DNA from: Nioella sediminis
GTDB taxonomy: Bacteria > Pseudomonadota > Alphaproteobacteria > Rhodobacterales > Rhodobacteraceae
Direction of reading: 5' to 3'
Length of the DNA: 64,000 nucleotides
Assembly: GCF_001879695.1 (NCBI RefSeq)
Contig: NZ_MNBL01000032.1
Location: 1-64,000 of the forward strand
Below are positions 47,858 through 57,525 of the stretch, in pieces. Numbering within the stretch: position 1 is the stretch's first letter; each line of letters begins with the position of its first letter. The notes beneath the pieces were generated by a model that saw only the letters and a list, made by a program, of their open reading frames with translations, did not search any database and was not told where the DNA came from. A program made the translations under genes and the position numbers.

Positions 47858-49327
47858 TTAGTCGGTCCAGCGGACCCCGGTCAGGTCGATGGCCTGGGTG
47901 GGCGAGTTTTCCCACAGCCCCTCGATATCGGCATTGGCGACACCGGTCTTGGCCAGCTGGAACAGGTAGCCGTTCACGTAGTCCTCGGCGATGATCCGCT
48001 GTGCCTGCTGCAGCAGGGCAGATCGGCCCGCCGGGTCGGTGGTGGCGTTGAGTTCCTCCATGACCGCATTGAACGCGTCCGAGGCATACTGGAAGTAGTA
48101 GTCCTCGCGCCCGTAAATGCCGATATCCATCGGCTCGGTATGGCTGACGATGGTCAGGTCGAAGTCATGACCGCGGAACACCTGTTCCAGCCACTGTGCC
48201 CATTCGAGATTGGTGATCTCAACATCCAGCCCCACATCGCGCAGCTGCGCGGCGACGATCTCGCCCCCGCGACGCGCATAGGAGGGCGGCGGCAGCATCA
48301 GGCGCAGGGTGATGCCCTCGGCCCCGGCCTCGGCCAGCAGTTCGCGGGCGCGGTCGGGGTTGTACTCCGACATGCCGGTCAGATCGACATAGTCGGGGTT
48401 ATGCGGCGCGAAATGGGTGCCGATGGGGGTGCCATAGCCGAACATGGCGCCGTCGATAATGTCCTGCCGGTTGATCGCATGGGCAATGGCCTGACGGACG
48501 CGCACGTCGGACAGGTGATCGGCCATGTTGTTGGTGGACAGGATCGTTTCGCCCTCGGTCGAGCCGACGATGACGTTGAACCGTGGATCAGCGTCGAACT
48601 GGGCCAGCGTTTCGGGGCTTGGGAAGACCGGGAAGGCATCCACATCGCCCGCCATCATCGCCGCGAAGGCGGCGTTCGGGTCGGAGATGAAGCGGAAGGT
48701 CGCGGCCTCCAGCGCCACCGGGTCACCCCAATAATCCTCGTTGCGGACCAGTTCCACCCGGTCGCCCTGCACCCATTCGCTAAAGCGGAAGGGGCCGGTG
48801 CCCACGGGGTTGGTGGCGTTCGTGTCGGCGCTTTCGGGCGCAACCATCACCGCATCGCCCCAGGCCATGTTGAACAGGAAACTGCCATTGGGGGCCGACA
48901 GAGTCACCACAAGCGTCGTGTCATCCGCCGCCTCGGCACTGTCGATCCCGGCAAAGAGCCCGCCTTGCGCATTGGTGGACCCTTCCGCGCGGGCACGGTC
49001 GAGGCTGAACACGGCATCCTCGGCGGTGAAGCTGGTGCCGTCATGGAACATCACGCCATCACGCAGGTGGAACGTATAGGTCAGACCGTCCTCGGAAATG
49101 TCCCAGCTTTCGGCAAGGCCGGGAATGACCGACCCATCAGAGGCGAAGCGGGTCAGGCCTTCGAAGATATTGGCATAGGTCACCTCGTCAATCGCGGCAG
49201 CGGCGCCAGAGGTCGGGTCCAGATTGGGCGGCTCCAGCTGCATGCCGATCGTGATATCGGTCGTGGTGGCAAAGGCGGCGGTGCTGCCCAGAACCAGCGC
49301 AAGCGCCGTGGATTGCAGGATACGCAT
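47858..49327 (-). CDS. Peptide/nickel-type ABC transporter substrate-binding protein (family 5)
   Basis: A 489-residue periplasmic binding protein of the DppA/OppA family. Signal peptide RILQSTALALVLGSTAAFA. Family segments: LEPPNLDPTSG, YTFHLRDGVMFHDGTSFTAEDA, VGTGPFRFSEW, and RVRQAIAHAINRQDI. No permease or ATPase genes adjoin it; it is an orphan. Start ATG at 49327 follows AGGGAGAA. Confidence 0.87.
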   Translation of the reverse strand: MRILQSTALALVLGSTAAFATTTDITIGMQLEPPNLDPTSGAAAAIDEVTYANIFEGLTRFASDGSVIPGLAESWDISEDGLTYTFHLRDGVMFHDGTSFTAEDAVFSLDRARAEGSTNAQGGLFAGIDSAEAADDTTLVVTLSAPNGSFLFNMAWGDAVMVAPESADTNATNPVGTGPFRFSEWVQGDRVELVRNEDYWGDPVALEAATFRFISDPNAAFAAMMAGDVDAFPVFPSPETLAQFDADPRFNVIVGSTEGETILSTNNMADHLSDVRVRQAIAHAINRQDIIDGAMFGYGTPIGTHFAPHNPDYVDLTGMSEYNPDRARELLAEAGAEGITLRLMLPPPSYARRGGEIVAAQLRDVGLDVEITNLEWAQWLEQVFRGHDFDLTIVSHTEPMDIGIYGREDYYFQYASDAFNAVMEELNATTDPAGRSALLQQAQRIIAEDYVNGYLFQLAKTGVANADIEGLWENSPTQAIDLTGVRWTD

Positions 49328-49650
49328 GTGAATTCTCCCTGTCTTGGCCGGTCGCGTGCCGGTCCTCGTGCCCATGAAAGGGCCAAGTGCGCGCATAATC
49401 AAGCGAGTCGACGGTTAATTTTCATGCATACCCGCCGCTACAAAGCCAAAATTCCGCGCCGCAGCGCAATATGCCGCACCGCAAAAGGCGTCGCATGACC
49501 AGAGGCAAAGGCACCGATGACTCCGCAAGGCCAATTCTGACCAGACACAGTTGCGCAACGGACCATACGCCTCGTTCCGCATCAGAATCCCGCCACGCCA
49601 TCAGCGCAGCGGTCCCGCTTGGACTGATGTCTACCGGAGCGACGGCAAAG

Positions 49651-50724
49651 TCAGAGATCCAGCCGACCCGCTCGGATCTGGCTCGGCGTTGCGTTCAGGC
49701 GGCGGGCGCAATGCCCCGACAGGCTTGCAGCGCTTGAAAAGCCTGCCGCATAGGCGATGGCGGTCACCGATCTGGCACTGTTGCGCAGCATCCAGACCGC
49801 GGCCCTAAGCTTCATGTCGATCATGTAGGACTTGGGCGACATGCCGACCTGTGCCTTGAACAGACGCAGGAAATGCCGCTCCGTCAGGCCAAGTGACGCG
49901 GCGATCTGGCCGATCCGGGGGGTTTCGGTCGCGCGTTGGTCCAGCATCACAAGCGCCTTCTGCACCCTTGGATCCGTGGCCTCGATATGACGCGACAGGC
50001 CCACGCGTTGCAGTTCCCCAAGCCCCGTGCCTTCTGTCAGGGACAACTGGTGTACCGCCTTTGCGGCCCTGTCCGGCCCGAAATGATCGCGGATGAGCCG
50101 GGTCATGAATGACAGGATCGAGATGCCGCCGGGGATCGTTACGATGCCCTCTTCCCCTTCGTAATCGGATCGGGTCGTTGCCCGGTGATTGGGGAAATGC
50201 AGCTTGAAATCCGCCTCGTGATAGGGGTGGATGCAGGCAATCTGCCGGTCGAGCAGCTTTTCCTGCGCAAGGATGAAGCTGCCGGTACAGACCCCGGCGA
50301 TGGTGCGGCCAACCCTATGGGCCGCGTGGATGTAGCGCCGATGTGCCGCCGGGGCAGCATCGATGTCCTTCAGCAGCCCGCCCACTACGAAGAGAATGTC
50401 AAACTCTCCGGGGTGAACATAGTCGTGGGTCGTGCCCACCTCGATCCCGCAGCTCGCACGGATGCGAGCGCCGGGCGGCCCGAGGATGTGCCACCGGACG
50501 TAACGCTGCTGCGAATGATCGCCGTAATCGCCCGCATGGCGCAGGCTTTCGACGATGCCCGTCAGCGACATCATCGGGAAGGTCGGCCAGAGCAGAATCC
50601 CAACCGTGAGCGACACGGACCGGCTGTCGGATCGGTCCAGCCGCGCATCCCAGATCCTGTCCAGCCAGTCGACATAGGACAGGTCGGAGGCGGGGCTTGG
50701 CGGGTGATCTGGGATCAAGGGCAC
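49651..50724 (-). CDS. GlxA-like AraC-family transcriptional regulator
   Basis: A 357-residue regulator with an N-terminal DJ-1/PfpI-like domain (residues about 40-220; VGGLLKDID and IAGVCTGSFILA with the nucleophile-elbow Cys) and a C-terminal AraC double helix-turn-helix (IGQIAASLGLTERHFLRLFK; TAIAYAAGFSSAASLSG). It is divergent from an amino-acid ABC transporter operon, which it probably activates. Relatives (GbdR, CdhR, ArgR of Pseudomonas) sense arginine, carnitine or betaine. The first codon is GTG at 50724. Confidence 0.85.
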   Translation of the reverse strand: MPLIPDHPPSPASDLSYVDWLDRIWDARLDRSDSRSVSLTVGILLWPTFPMMSLTGIVESLRHAGDYGDHSQQRYVRWHILGPPGARIRASCGIEVGTTHDYVHPGEFDILFVVGGLLKDIDAAPAAHRRYIHAAHRVGRTIAGVCTGSFILAQEKLLDRQIACIHPYHEADFKLHFPNHRATTRSDYEGEEGIVTIPGGISILSFMTRLIRDHFGPDRAAKAVHQLSLTEGTGLGELQRVGLSRHIEATDPRVQKALVMLDQRATETPRIGQIAASLGLTERHFLRLFKAQVGMSPKSYMIDMKLRAAVWMLRNSARSVTAIAYAAGFSSAASLSGHCARRLNATPSQIRAGRLDL

Positions 50725-50853
50725 CTCTCGGAGTCTGTTTTCCTAACATAATGTCCGATTTCCGAAAGACCATCCCGAAAACACACCTCTACCAAGAAGG
50801 CACCGGACACGGGGCGCACCAGCGATCCGGGTCGCTCAACAAGGGAGACTGAT

Positions 50854-51729
50854 ATGTTCAAGAGGCGTAATTTCATTGCCGGTGCCGCTGTGGTCGCGGC
50901 AATGGCAGCTGCGGGGCCGACCCTGGCGCAATCGGAAGCCTTCGACCTGGTCGAAGACGGGCACATGACGGTGGCGTTCACCGGCGACATGCCGGGCTCG
51001 GGCTGGCAGGATGGCCGCCTGATCGGCTATGACGGCGAAATCATGCAGCGCATCAGCGAACGGCTGGGGCTGGAGGTCGCGCCGGCGCTCATGGAGTGGT
51101 CTGGCACCATCGCATCGGTGCAGGCGGGCCGCGTCGACGTGATGCTCGGCACCATGGGCTGGACCGAGCAGCGCACCCAAATCATGACGCTGTCGGAGCC
51201 GATCCACTACTTCCGCAATGGCATCATGCAGTCTGTCGATACCGACTGGGACAGCCTCGCCGACCTGGAAGGGCGCACCGTGGGCACCATCACCGGCTTT
51301 TCCTTCGTGCCCGAACTGCGCGCGATCCCGGGGCTGGAGCTGAACCTCTACGACACGTCCGATGCGGCGGTGCGCGACCTGCTGGCAGGCCGGATCGAAG
51401 CGGTCATCGGCGATCCGCCGGTGATCGGCTACGCGATCAGCCAGAACCCCGATTGGGGCATGCAGTTCCTCGCCTTCACCGACAACAACCCCGATTTCCC
51501 GCTGCTGACCGGGCTCGGCCAGACGGTGTTCGGCTTCAACCAGGCGGATGACGACCTGCGCCAGGCAGTGGACGAGATCATTCTTGAAATGTGGTCCAGC
51601 TGCGAGATGGCCGAGATCGGCGCGCGCTACGGGCTTGTCGGTGATGTCTGGTACAGCGCCAACGGCGAGAATTTCCGTGCGGGCGTTGACCGCCCCGAGG
51701 ATTACGCCCTGCCCGAGTGCTCCAGCTGA
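50854..51729 (+). CDS. Amino-acid ABC transporter substrate-binding protein
   Basis: A 291-residue family-3 solute-binding protein with signal peptide (FIAGAAVVAAMAAAGPTLAQ). Family segments: GHMTVAFTGDMPGSGWQDG, GYDGEIMQRISERLG, and GRVDVMLGTMGWTEQR. AAGGGAGACTGAT precedes the ATG. First gene of a five-gene operon with ATPase, two permeases and a glutamine amidotransferase. Ligand is a basic or polar amino acid-like compound by context. Confidence 0.88.
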   Translation: MFKRRNFIAGAAVVAAMAAAGPTLAQSEAFDLVEDGHMTVAFTGDMPGSGWQDGRLIGYDGEIMQRISERLGLEVAPALMEWSGTIASVQAGRVDVMLGTMGWTEQRTQIMTLSEPIHYFRNGIMQSVDTDWDSLADLEGRTVGTITGFSFVPELRAIPGLELNLYDTSDAAVRDLLAGRIEAVIGDPPVIGYAISQNPDWGMQFLAFTDNNPDFPLLTGLGQTVFGFNQADDDLRQAVDEIILEMWSSCEMAEIGARYGLVGDVWYSANGENFRAGVDRPEDYALPECSS

Positions 51730-51797
51730 TCCCATCGGACCGAGACCTTCGGGGCGGCCCCGTGCCGCCCCGGATACCCGGTGAAAGGAAGCCTTCC

Positions 51798-52556
51798 ATG
51801 TCAAACCCAATCCTGTCCGTCAGCGGGCTTCACAAGTCCTACGGTGCTGTCGAAGTGCTCAAAGGCATCGATTTCGAGGTGTCTCCGGGCGAAAAGATCG
51901 CGCTGCTTGGCCCGTCTGGGTCGGGCAAGTCGACCTGCCTGCGCTGCGTGAACTTCCTGGAAACGCCCACGCGGGGGGAAATCCTGCTGGACGGGGAACG
52001 TGTAGGCGTCGGGTCGGGCGGACGCGCGATGAACAACCGGGATCTCGCGCCGCAGCGGGCGCAGATGGGCATGGTGTTTCAGGGCTTCAATCTCTGGCCG
52101 CATCTGAGCGTACGGGACAATATCGCCATCGCGGTGCGCAAGGTCCAGAAATCCAGCGCCGCCGAGGCGCGCGACCTGGCCGAGGCGATGCTGGCCAAGG
52201 TGCACATGGCCGAAAAGGCCGACGCGATGCCCGGTCAGCTTTCAGGTGGCCAGCAACAGCGCGTCGCCATCGCCCGTGCATTGGCGCAGCGGCCGAAACT
52301 GATGCTCTTCGATGAGCCGACCTCGGCGCTCGACCCCGAGCTAGTTGGCGAGGTGCTGAACGTCATGCACGAACTGGCCGACGAAGGCCGGACGATGCTG
52401 ATCGTCACACATGAGATCGCCTTTGCCCGCGACGTCGCTGACCGGGTGCTGTTCCTCTACGATGGCGTGATCGAAGAGGAAGGCCCGGCGCGCCAGGTCA
52501 TCGAAACCCCGCAGAAGGACCGCACCAAGGCGTTCCTGAGCCGCATGAACGGCTGA
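51798..52556 (+). CDS. Amino-acid ABC transporter ATP-binding protein
   Basis: A 252-residue ATPase of the HisP/GlnQ type. Walker [10 protein letters not shown], signature [15 protein letters not shown], Walker [16 protein letters not shown]-loop VTHEIAFA. It powers the two permeases encoded directly downstream. The ATG follows GAAAGGAAG. Confidence 0.93.
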   Translation: MSNPILSVSGLHKSYGAVEVLKGIDFEVSPGEKIALLGPSGSGKSTCLRCVNFLETPTRGEILLDGERVGVGSGGRAMNNRDLAPQRAQMGMVFQGFNLWPHLSVRDNIAIAVRKVQKSSAAEARDLAEAMLAKVHMAEKADAMPGQLSGGQQQRVAIARALAQRPKLMLFDEPTSALDPELVGEVLNVMHELADEGRTMLIVTHEIAFARDVADRVLFLYDGVIEEEGPARQVIETPQKDRTKAFLSRMNG

Positions 52557-52560
52557 TCCC

Positions 52561-53217
52561 ATGGACTTCCTGACCTCGACCATTCTGCCCGGCTTGCTGA
52601 CCGGGGCGACGGTGACGATCACTGTGACGCTGGCCTCGCTCGCCATTGCCGCGACGCTCGGTTTCCTGCTGGCGCTTGTGCGTGAGTTTTCCGGCTTGCG
52701 CCTGCTGAACTTCGCGATCGACGCCTATGTGGAATATCTGCGCAACATCCCGGCGCTGAGTCACCTCTTCATCCTCTATTTCGGGCTGGCCTCCATCGGC
52801 TTTGCGATCACCTCGATCCCCGCCGCGATCATCGGCCTGGGGTTGGTCGGTTCGGCCGTGACCTGCGATATCTACCGCTCCGGCTTTTCCGCGCTTGGAA
52901 AGGGTCAAAGCGAGGCGGCCCTGGCCGTGGGCATGACGCCGATGCAGGTGATCTGGCTGATCCTGTCGCCGCAGGCCTTCCGGGTCGCGTTGCCGCCACT
53001 TGGCAACTACGCGCTGCAACTGCTCAAGGACACGTCCGTCGTGTCGGCCATCGCCGCGCCCGAGATCATGTTCTACGCCCGCTCGATGGTGACATCGACC
53101 TTCCAGACGACGCTGATCTATTCCTCGGCGGCGCTGATCTACCTCGCCATGAGCCTACCGCTGGCCTGGGGCGTGACCCGGCTTGAAAAACGGTTTGGAG
53201 GCGCGACCGATGTTTGA
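52561..53217 (+). CDS. Amino-acid ABC transporter permease 1
   Basis: A 218-residue permease of the HisM/HisQ family with five helices and the EAA loop GKGQSEAALAVGMTPMQVIW followed by ILSPQAFRVALPPLGN. Starts 4 bases after the ATPase stop and overlaps the second permease by 8 bases. Confidence 0.9.
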   Translation: MDFLTSTILPGLLTGATVTITVTLASLAIAATLGFLLALVREFSGLRLLNFAIDAYVEYLRNIPALSHLFILYFGLASIGFAITSIPAAIIGLGLVGSAVTCDIYRSGFSALGKGQSEAALAVGMTPMQVIWLILSPQAFRVALPPLGNYALQLLKDTSVVSAIAAPEIMFYARSMVTSTFQTTLIYSSAALIYLAMSLPLAWGVTRLEKRFGGATDV

Positions 53218-53881
53218 ATTCCTCTCCGTCTTTGTTCAATACGCGGACCAATGGGGCCCCCGCCTGGCAGAGGCCGCCGTTGTCTCCGCCCGGATTTCGC
53301 TGCTCGGCTTCGCCCTCGCGGCGGTGGTAGGGCTGGTCCTGGCGCTTATGCAGGACACGTCCAGCGCGCTGTTGCGCGGAGTGGCGAAGGGCTACGTGAT
53401 CTTCTTTCGCGGTGTGCCGGTGCTGGCGATCCTGTTCCTGATCTATTTCGGCCTGCCCGGCATCGGGGTGGTGTTCGATGCGGAACCGGCGGCGATCGTC
53501 GGGCTTGGCCTGGCCTTCGCGGCACAGATGGCCGAAGTGTACCGTGCCGGGCTGTCCGCCATTCCCAAGGGCCAGTGGGAGGCCGCGCGGAGCGTCGGCT
53601 TCCTGCCCGGGCAGGTGCTGTTCCTGATCATCCTGCCACAGGTGGCGCGCATCGTTGCCGCGCCGGTGATCGTCACTTTCGTGGCGCTGCTGAAGGACAG
53701 CTCGCTCGCCTCGCTGATCACGGTGAACGAGCTTGTTCTGGAAGGCCGCGCGCTGGCGACGGAGTATTTCCTGCCGCTTCACATCTACATCTGGGTCGGC
53801 GTGATGTATTTCATCATTGCCTTCCCGCTGTCGATGCTTGCCAAGCTGCTGTCGCGGCGGGCCAGGTTAGGCACGCGCTGA
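53210..53881 (+). CDS. Amino-acid ABC transporter permease 2
   Basis: A 223-residue permease homologous to its neighbour, with EAA loop IPKGQWEAARSVGFLPGQVL and ILPQVARIVAAPVIV. Together they would form a heterodimeric channel. The ATG at 53210 follows TTTGGAGGCG; an upstream frame is within the first permease and not needed. Confidence 0.9.
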   Translation: MFEFLSVFVQYADQWGPRLAEAAVVSARISLLGFALAAVVGLVLALMQDTSSALLRGVAKGYVIFFRGVPVLAILFLIYFGLPGIGVVFDAEPAAIVGLGLAFAAQMAEVYRAGLSAIPKGQWEAARSVGFLPGQVLFLIILPQVARIVAAPVIVTFVALLKDSSLASLITVNELVLEGRALATEYFLPLHIYIWVGVMYFIIAFPLSMLAKLLSRRARLGTR

Positions 53882-53882
53882 G

Positions 53883-54593
53883 ATGCCCGGTGTTCAACAT
53901 CCCCCCCTGATCGGTGTGACCGTCGATCACCATGACGCAGAGCCTCCGAGCGAAGCCACCTACACGGTACGCCGAAACTATGTCGATGCGCTGAATGAGG
54001 CCGGGGCGGCCGCGGTCCTGTTGCCCTTCGACCGGGCTGCGGTGCCCCGCTACGCCGAACTCTGCGACGGGCTGCTCGTCACCGGGTCAATTCCGGGGCA
54101 TCCCGGATCCACCGAACGGCAGATGTTCGACAAGGCGATGATCCGGGCTGTGATGGACCGGGAACGACCAGTGCTGGGAATCTGCAACGGCTTGCAGATG
54201 ATGGGGCTGGTGCTTGGCGGTCGGGTGGTCGATGTCGCCGCGGGCCCGCACGGCCCCGATCACGCGGGCGACTGCATCGCCGAACGGCTGGTCCATGGCA
54301 TTCGGATCGCGGATGACGGACTTTTGCACCGGATCGGAATGTCGGTCGGGGACAAACACGGACATTCCGTCAACAGCCTGCACAGGCAGGCACTGGACAG
54401 AAGCGGCGCATACACGGTCAGCGCCGAGGCCGACGACAAGGGAGTCGAAGCCATCGAGCTGCCCGGCCACCCCTTCGCCCTTGGCGTCCAGTGGCACCCG
54501 GAATACCGCTTGACCGCATTGGACCGCGCAATCCTCGCTGCATTCGTCGCCGCCTGCCGCCCCGCGCGGGCGTCGACGCTGCACCCGGATTGA
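53883..54593 (+). CDS. Class I glutamine amidotransferase-like hydrolase (PuuD type)
   Basis: A 236-residue gamma-glutamyl-gamma-aminobutyrate hydrolase-like protein. The catalytic Cys is in LGICNGLQMMG and the His/Glu pair in GVQWHPEY. PuuD-type enzymes release GABA from gamma-Glu-GABA in putrescine breakdown. The gene directly follows the transporter permeases (one base gap), so it likely processes the imported compound. This also supports a polyamine or omega-amino-acid substrate for the operon. Confidence 0.85.
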   Translation: MPGVQHPPLIGVTVDHHDAEPPSEATYTVRRNYVDALNEAGAAAVLLPFDRAAVPRYAELCDGLLVTGSIPGHPGSTERQMFDKAMIRAVMDRERPVLGICNGLQMMGLVLGGRVVDVAAGPHGPDHAGDCIAERLVHGIRIADDGLLHRIGMSVGDKHGHSVNSLHRQALDRSGAYTVSAEADDKGVEAIELPGHPFALGVQWHPEYRLTALDRAILAAFVAACRPARASTLHPD

Positions 54594-54771
54594 AAGTGAC
54601 GCTGATACGCCGGGTGGGCTGACCTGCGGAGCCGAAGCGCGAAAACAGAAGGTTCGCCCGCGTGTCACCAGCCATGGTATCGTGGCCATCCTTGCCCCCA
54701 CTGCACCGGGGCGCGGATCTCGGGCTTCCCGAAAACCAGTATCGTTTTATGTCAGCAGGTTAGCCGTGAAG

Positions 54772-54785
54772 TGGCGGAGACGAAG
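54772..54785 (+). other. attL core (14-bp tRNA-Ser 3'-end duplicate)
   Basis: TGGCGGAGACGAAG, identical to 62767-62780 inside the tRNA. Only the last bases of the tRNA are duplicated, so this is an attachment core and not a tRNA gene. Confidence 0.85.
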
Positions 54786-54799
54786 TCTGCCTCTGCCAT

Positions 54800-54896
54800 T
54801 TCCAGCATGTTCCGAAAAGGTCTCGAAACCGTCTATTTTCCCCTATTTTACAAGACCATTAGTTCCAGAAGGTTCCTTCACATTCCTGATTGTTCC
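54800..54896 (+). promoter_or_regulatory. 10-bp phased TTCC repeat array before the integrase gene
   Basis: TTCC occurs at 54800 and 54810, and again at 54863, 54873, 54883 and 54893, each exactly 10 bp from the next within a group. The 14-mer TTCCAGCATGTTCC at 54800-54813 is repeated exactly at 57204-57217 before the alpA-like gene. The phasing suits cooperative binding of a small excisionase-type protein on one face of the DNA. Confidence 0.6.
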
Positions 54897-54928
54897 TGCT
54901 ATAAGTGGGGGGACAAATGGGGGAACAT

Positions 54929-56146
54929 ATGGCCCGTGACACCGGAATGAGACGACCCGAGAAAGCCCTGACAGCGCAAGAGGTCAGAACGGCAAGCGAA
55001 CCTGGCAAGTATTTCGACGGGCATGGCCTCTACCTTCTCGTGAAATCGAACGGCGCACGGTCATGGGTGCAGCGCATCGTCATTCGCGGCAAGCGGCGGG
55101 AAATGGGGCTTGGCAGCGCATCGCTTGTGTCGCTCAAGGAAGCTCGTGAACAAGCCATTGCCAACCGCAAGCTGGCGCGCGCTGGGGGCGACCCGATCCA
55201 AGCCAAGCGCGAGTCTGAGGCCGTGCTGACCTTCGAGGAAGCCGCCCGCAAGGTGCATGAGTTGCACCGGCCTACATGGCGCAATCCCAAACACGCGGCG
55301 CAATTCCTCTCTACGCTTGAAACCTACGCCTTCCCCCACATCGGGCGCATCAAGGCGGCAGACGTGAACACGGCAGACGTATTGCGGGTTCTCTCACCGA
55401 TCTGGACCGAGAAGCCCGAAACCGCGCGCCGCGTTCGTCAACGGATCGGCACCGTGATGAAATGGGCTGTCGCGCAAGGCTGGCGGCAGGACAACCCGGC
55501 AGAGGCCATAGACCGCGCCCTGCCCAAGACAGAGCGTGTGAAGGCCCACAGGAAGGCCCTGCCCTATCAGGACGTGCCAGCTTGCCTTGAGGCCGTGCAA
55601 GCGTCCAAGGCCGGGGAAATCACCAAGCTGGCGTTTGAGTTTCTCGTGCTCACCGCGACCCGATCCGGGGAAACCCGCAATGCAGTTTGGGATGAAATCG
55701 ACATGAAGGCTGGTGTGTGGACCATTCCGGCCCAGCGCATGAAGGCGAAGAAGGAACACCGCATCCCGCTTTCCGCCCGCGCGATAGAAATCCTTGAGGC
55801 CGTGAAAGCACTAGGCGACGGATCTGAGCTTGTGTTTCCCGGCACGAAACTCGGAAGGCCCTTATCTGACATGACCCTTTCCAAGTTGGTGAAAGAGTTG
55901 GGCTTCGACGTAGATATTCACGGGTTCCGCACGTCTTTCAGAACATGGACGCAGGAGCGAACAACCTATCCGCGCGAGGTGGCAGAGGCAGCCCTAGCGC
56001 ACAGCATCAAGGACAAGGCAGAGGCGGCTTATGCCCGGTCGGACGTTTTTGAGAAGCGACGGAAGATGATGGGGGCTTGGGCGCAGTGTCTCAATGGAGT
56101 GTCTGCAAGTGAAAGTAACTTGGTGAGATTAGGTGCAAATTCATGA
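54929..56146 (+). CDS. int: Tyrosine-type integrase (P4-like, DUF4102 N-terminus)
   Basis: A 405-residue phage-type recombinase. N-terminal arm-binding DUF4102-like domain (ALTAQEVRTASEPGKYFDGH; GLYLLVKSNGARSWVQR), central core-binding region, and C-terminal catalytic domain with Arg in LTATRSGETRNAVW, H-x-x-R in DIHGFRTSFRTW, His in AALAHSIKDK and Tyr in AAYARSDVFEKR. It should recombine the tRNA-Ser core site. The ATG at 54929 has GGGGGAA six bases upstream; ATG at 54917 and GTG at 54905 are in-frame alternatives. It sits at the end opposite the intact tRNA. Confidence 0.93.
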   Translation: MARDTGMRRPEKALTAQEVRTASEPGKYFDGHGLYLLVKSNGARSWVQRIVIRGKRREMGLGSASLVSLKEAREQAIANRKLARAGGDPIQAKRESEAVLTFEEAARKVHELHRPTWRNPKHAAQFLSTLETYAFPHIGRIKAADVNTADVLRVLSPIWTEKPETARRVRQRIGTVMKWAVAQGWRQDNPAEAIDRALPKTERVKAHRKALPYQDVPACLEAVQASKAGEITKLAFEFLVLTATRSGETRNAVWDEIDMKAGVWTIPAQRMKAKKEHRIPLSARAIEILEAVKALGDGSELVFPGTKLGRPLSDMTLSKLVKELGFDVDIHGFRTSFRTWTQERTTYPREVAEAALAHSIKDKAEAAYARSDVFEKRRKMMGAWAQCLNGVSASESNLVRLGANS

Positions 56147-57111
56147 ACAACGGAGAAAAGAACCGGAAAACTATTGTCCAAAATGTTCACGTAAATCATT
56201 GGACCCGCGACTCTCTCGGATTCCCAAAAGTTGCCTTTGAAGGCCAAGAGCAGCCCGCAGAAGTATGGGCTGTTCATTTCACCGTACGTGAGGGCATGTT
56301 GCCCGAGAAATCGTTCTTCGAGCTTTTTTTAACTGAGGAGGAAGCCAATCAAAAAGCTGACGCTTTTCCAGCTGGTTCAGAGTACGAAGAAGTTTCGCGG
56401 CAATGGCTCAAGACCCAAGGAGAGGACTTTTTTCGCAAGATTATCGACACGGGAGGCATGTTTCTCGGAGCGGGTGACGAGGACCTATACCTCCCTTGGA
56501 AAGTGCTTGTTGACGGAGGAATCACTGCCCCCAATGGGGTTCATGTTTCGCAGAAAGTTTTAGATCGCCTTGGACAAGAACGCATTGAAGGGCTGAAGAA
56601 CCGCTTTGGAGATAATTGGGAAGCAGCAGCAGAATTTGAGTATTGCTGGCTAGAAACGCACCATTCATCGGCAGTTTGCATAGCTGCTGAATGCCGCTAT
56701 CACTACTTCATTTCCGGGAATGAGTTTGCGGCAGGTTACCTGCTGCGTGACTTAGAAGTGCTGGTTCACGGTGTCGAAAAAGAGGCGTCAAAGGCCATTC
56801 AAATGCGGCAAAATGCAGGAAAAGCGGGCAGCGCGCAATCATCCAAGTCTCGTGAGGCTCGCAGATCAGCTCTTGTCGCAGCGATGGAAGATGTTGCAGC
56901 ACGAAATCCAGACATTGCGAAGCTTGGTGAAGCTGCGTTGACTGGTCTAGCTTTGAATCAAAGCGTTAAAGCTGAACCCAAACTTTGGCGACAAGGAAAA
57001 GGGCAAGCATCGGAATATGTGGGGGAAGTCAGACGAGGCGAGGCTGGCGGCGAAATGCAAGCTCGCTATCGTGCAATCTTTGGCCACAAACCGCCTAAGC
57101 AGTTCCCGTAA
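56143..57111 (+). CDS. Element protein of unknown function (322 aa)
   Basis: A soluble 322-residue protein whose ATG overlaps the integrase stop (ATGA), so it is probably co-translated. The N-terminal 200 residues are mixed alpha/beta (WAVHFTVREGMLPEKSFFEL; FEYCWLETHHSSAVCIAAE) and the C-terminal third is rich in Lys, Arg, Ala and Gln and likely helical (KEASKAIQMRQNAGKAG). Codon use is less G+C-rich than chromosome genes. No domain recognised. Confidence 0.72.
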   Translation: MNNGEKNRKTIVQNVHVNHWTRDSLGFPKVAFEGQEQPAEVWAVHFTVREGMLPEKSFFELFLTEEEANQKADAFPAGSEYEEVSRQWLKTQGEDFFRKIIDTGGMFLGAGDEDLYLPWKVLVDGGITAPNGVHVSQKVLDRLGQERIEGLKNRFGDNWEAAAEFEYCWLETHHSSAVCIAAECRYHYFISGNEFAAGYLLRDLEVLVHGVEKEASKAIQMRQNAGKAGSAQSSKSREARRSALVAAMEDVAARNPDIAKLGEAALTGLALNQSVKAEPKLWRQGKGQASEYVGEVRRGEAGGEMQARYRAIFGHKPPKQFP

Positions 57112-57203
57112 AATGGGCTGCCGCCCAAGCATGTTTCCCAGAAACTGAAACCGCATAAGCAGCTGATTTTGAGCGTTAACTTGCTCCATGTCGTGCGGCA
57201 TTC

Positions 57204-57217
57204 TTCCAGCATGTTCC
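57204..57217 (+). promoter_or_regulatory. Second copy of the TTCC-N6-TTCC 14-mer, before alpA-like gene
   Basis: TTCCAGCATGTTCC, identical to 54800-54813, centred about 30 bases before the AlpA-like start. It would suit autoregulation by the AlpA/Xis protein. Confidence 0.55.
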
Positions 57218-57240
57218 AACAAGCATGAGGAATAGCCGAA

Positions 57241-57426
57241 ATGGCAGAAAAACTATACCGCCGCACTTCGGTGGAATGCATTACGGGCCTGAGCCGCAGC
57301 AGCATCTATCAACAAATGAATGACAAGTCGTTCCCCCGCCCCATCCGCATCGGACGCCGCGCCGTTGCATGGCGCGAGAGCGACATTGAAGCTTGGCTCG
57401 CAGCTCGCCCCATCGCCACCACCTAA
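57241..57426 (+). CDS. alpA: AlpA-family regulator / excisionase-like protein
   Basis: A 61-residue MerR-like winged-helix protein. The pattern YRRTSVECITGLSRSSIYQQ, then DKSFPRPIRIGRRAVAWRES and DIEAWLAAR, is diagnostic of AlpA. Such proteins activate integrase or act as excisionases in P4-like elements. A GAGGAAT sequence precedes the ATG. The likely DNA targets are the phased TTCC repeats near attL and just upstream of this gene (inference). Confidence 0.88.
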   Translation: MAEKLYRRTSVECITGLSRSSIYQQMNDKSFPRPIRIGRRAVAWRESDIEAWLAARPIATT

Positions 57427-57525
57427 GAAGAAACCCCGCCACTAGGGACGAGGGTTTCAGTCAAATTCACAAACATAGACTAGCCTTCCGCTCCCTCTGG
57501 TGCAACGCCAAGAGGCACTCAAGAC

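Noticed and set aside
54772-54785. Partial tRNA gene
   Set aside because: Only the last 14 bases of tRNA-Ser match, consistent with an attachment core.
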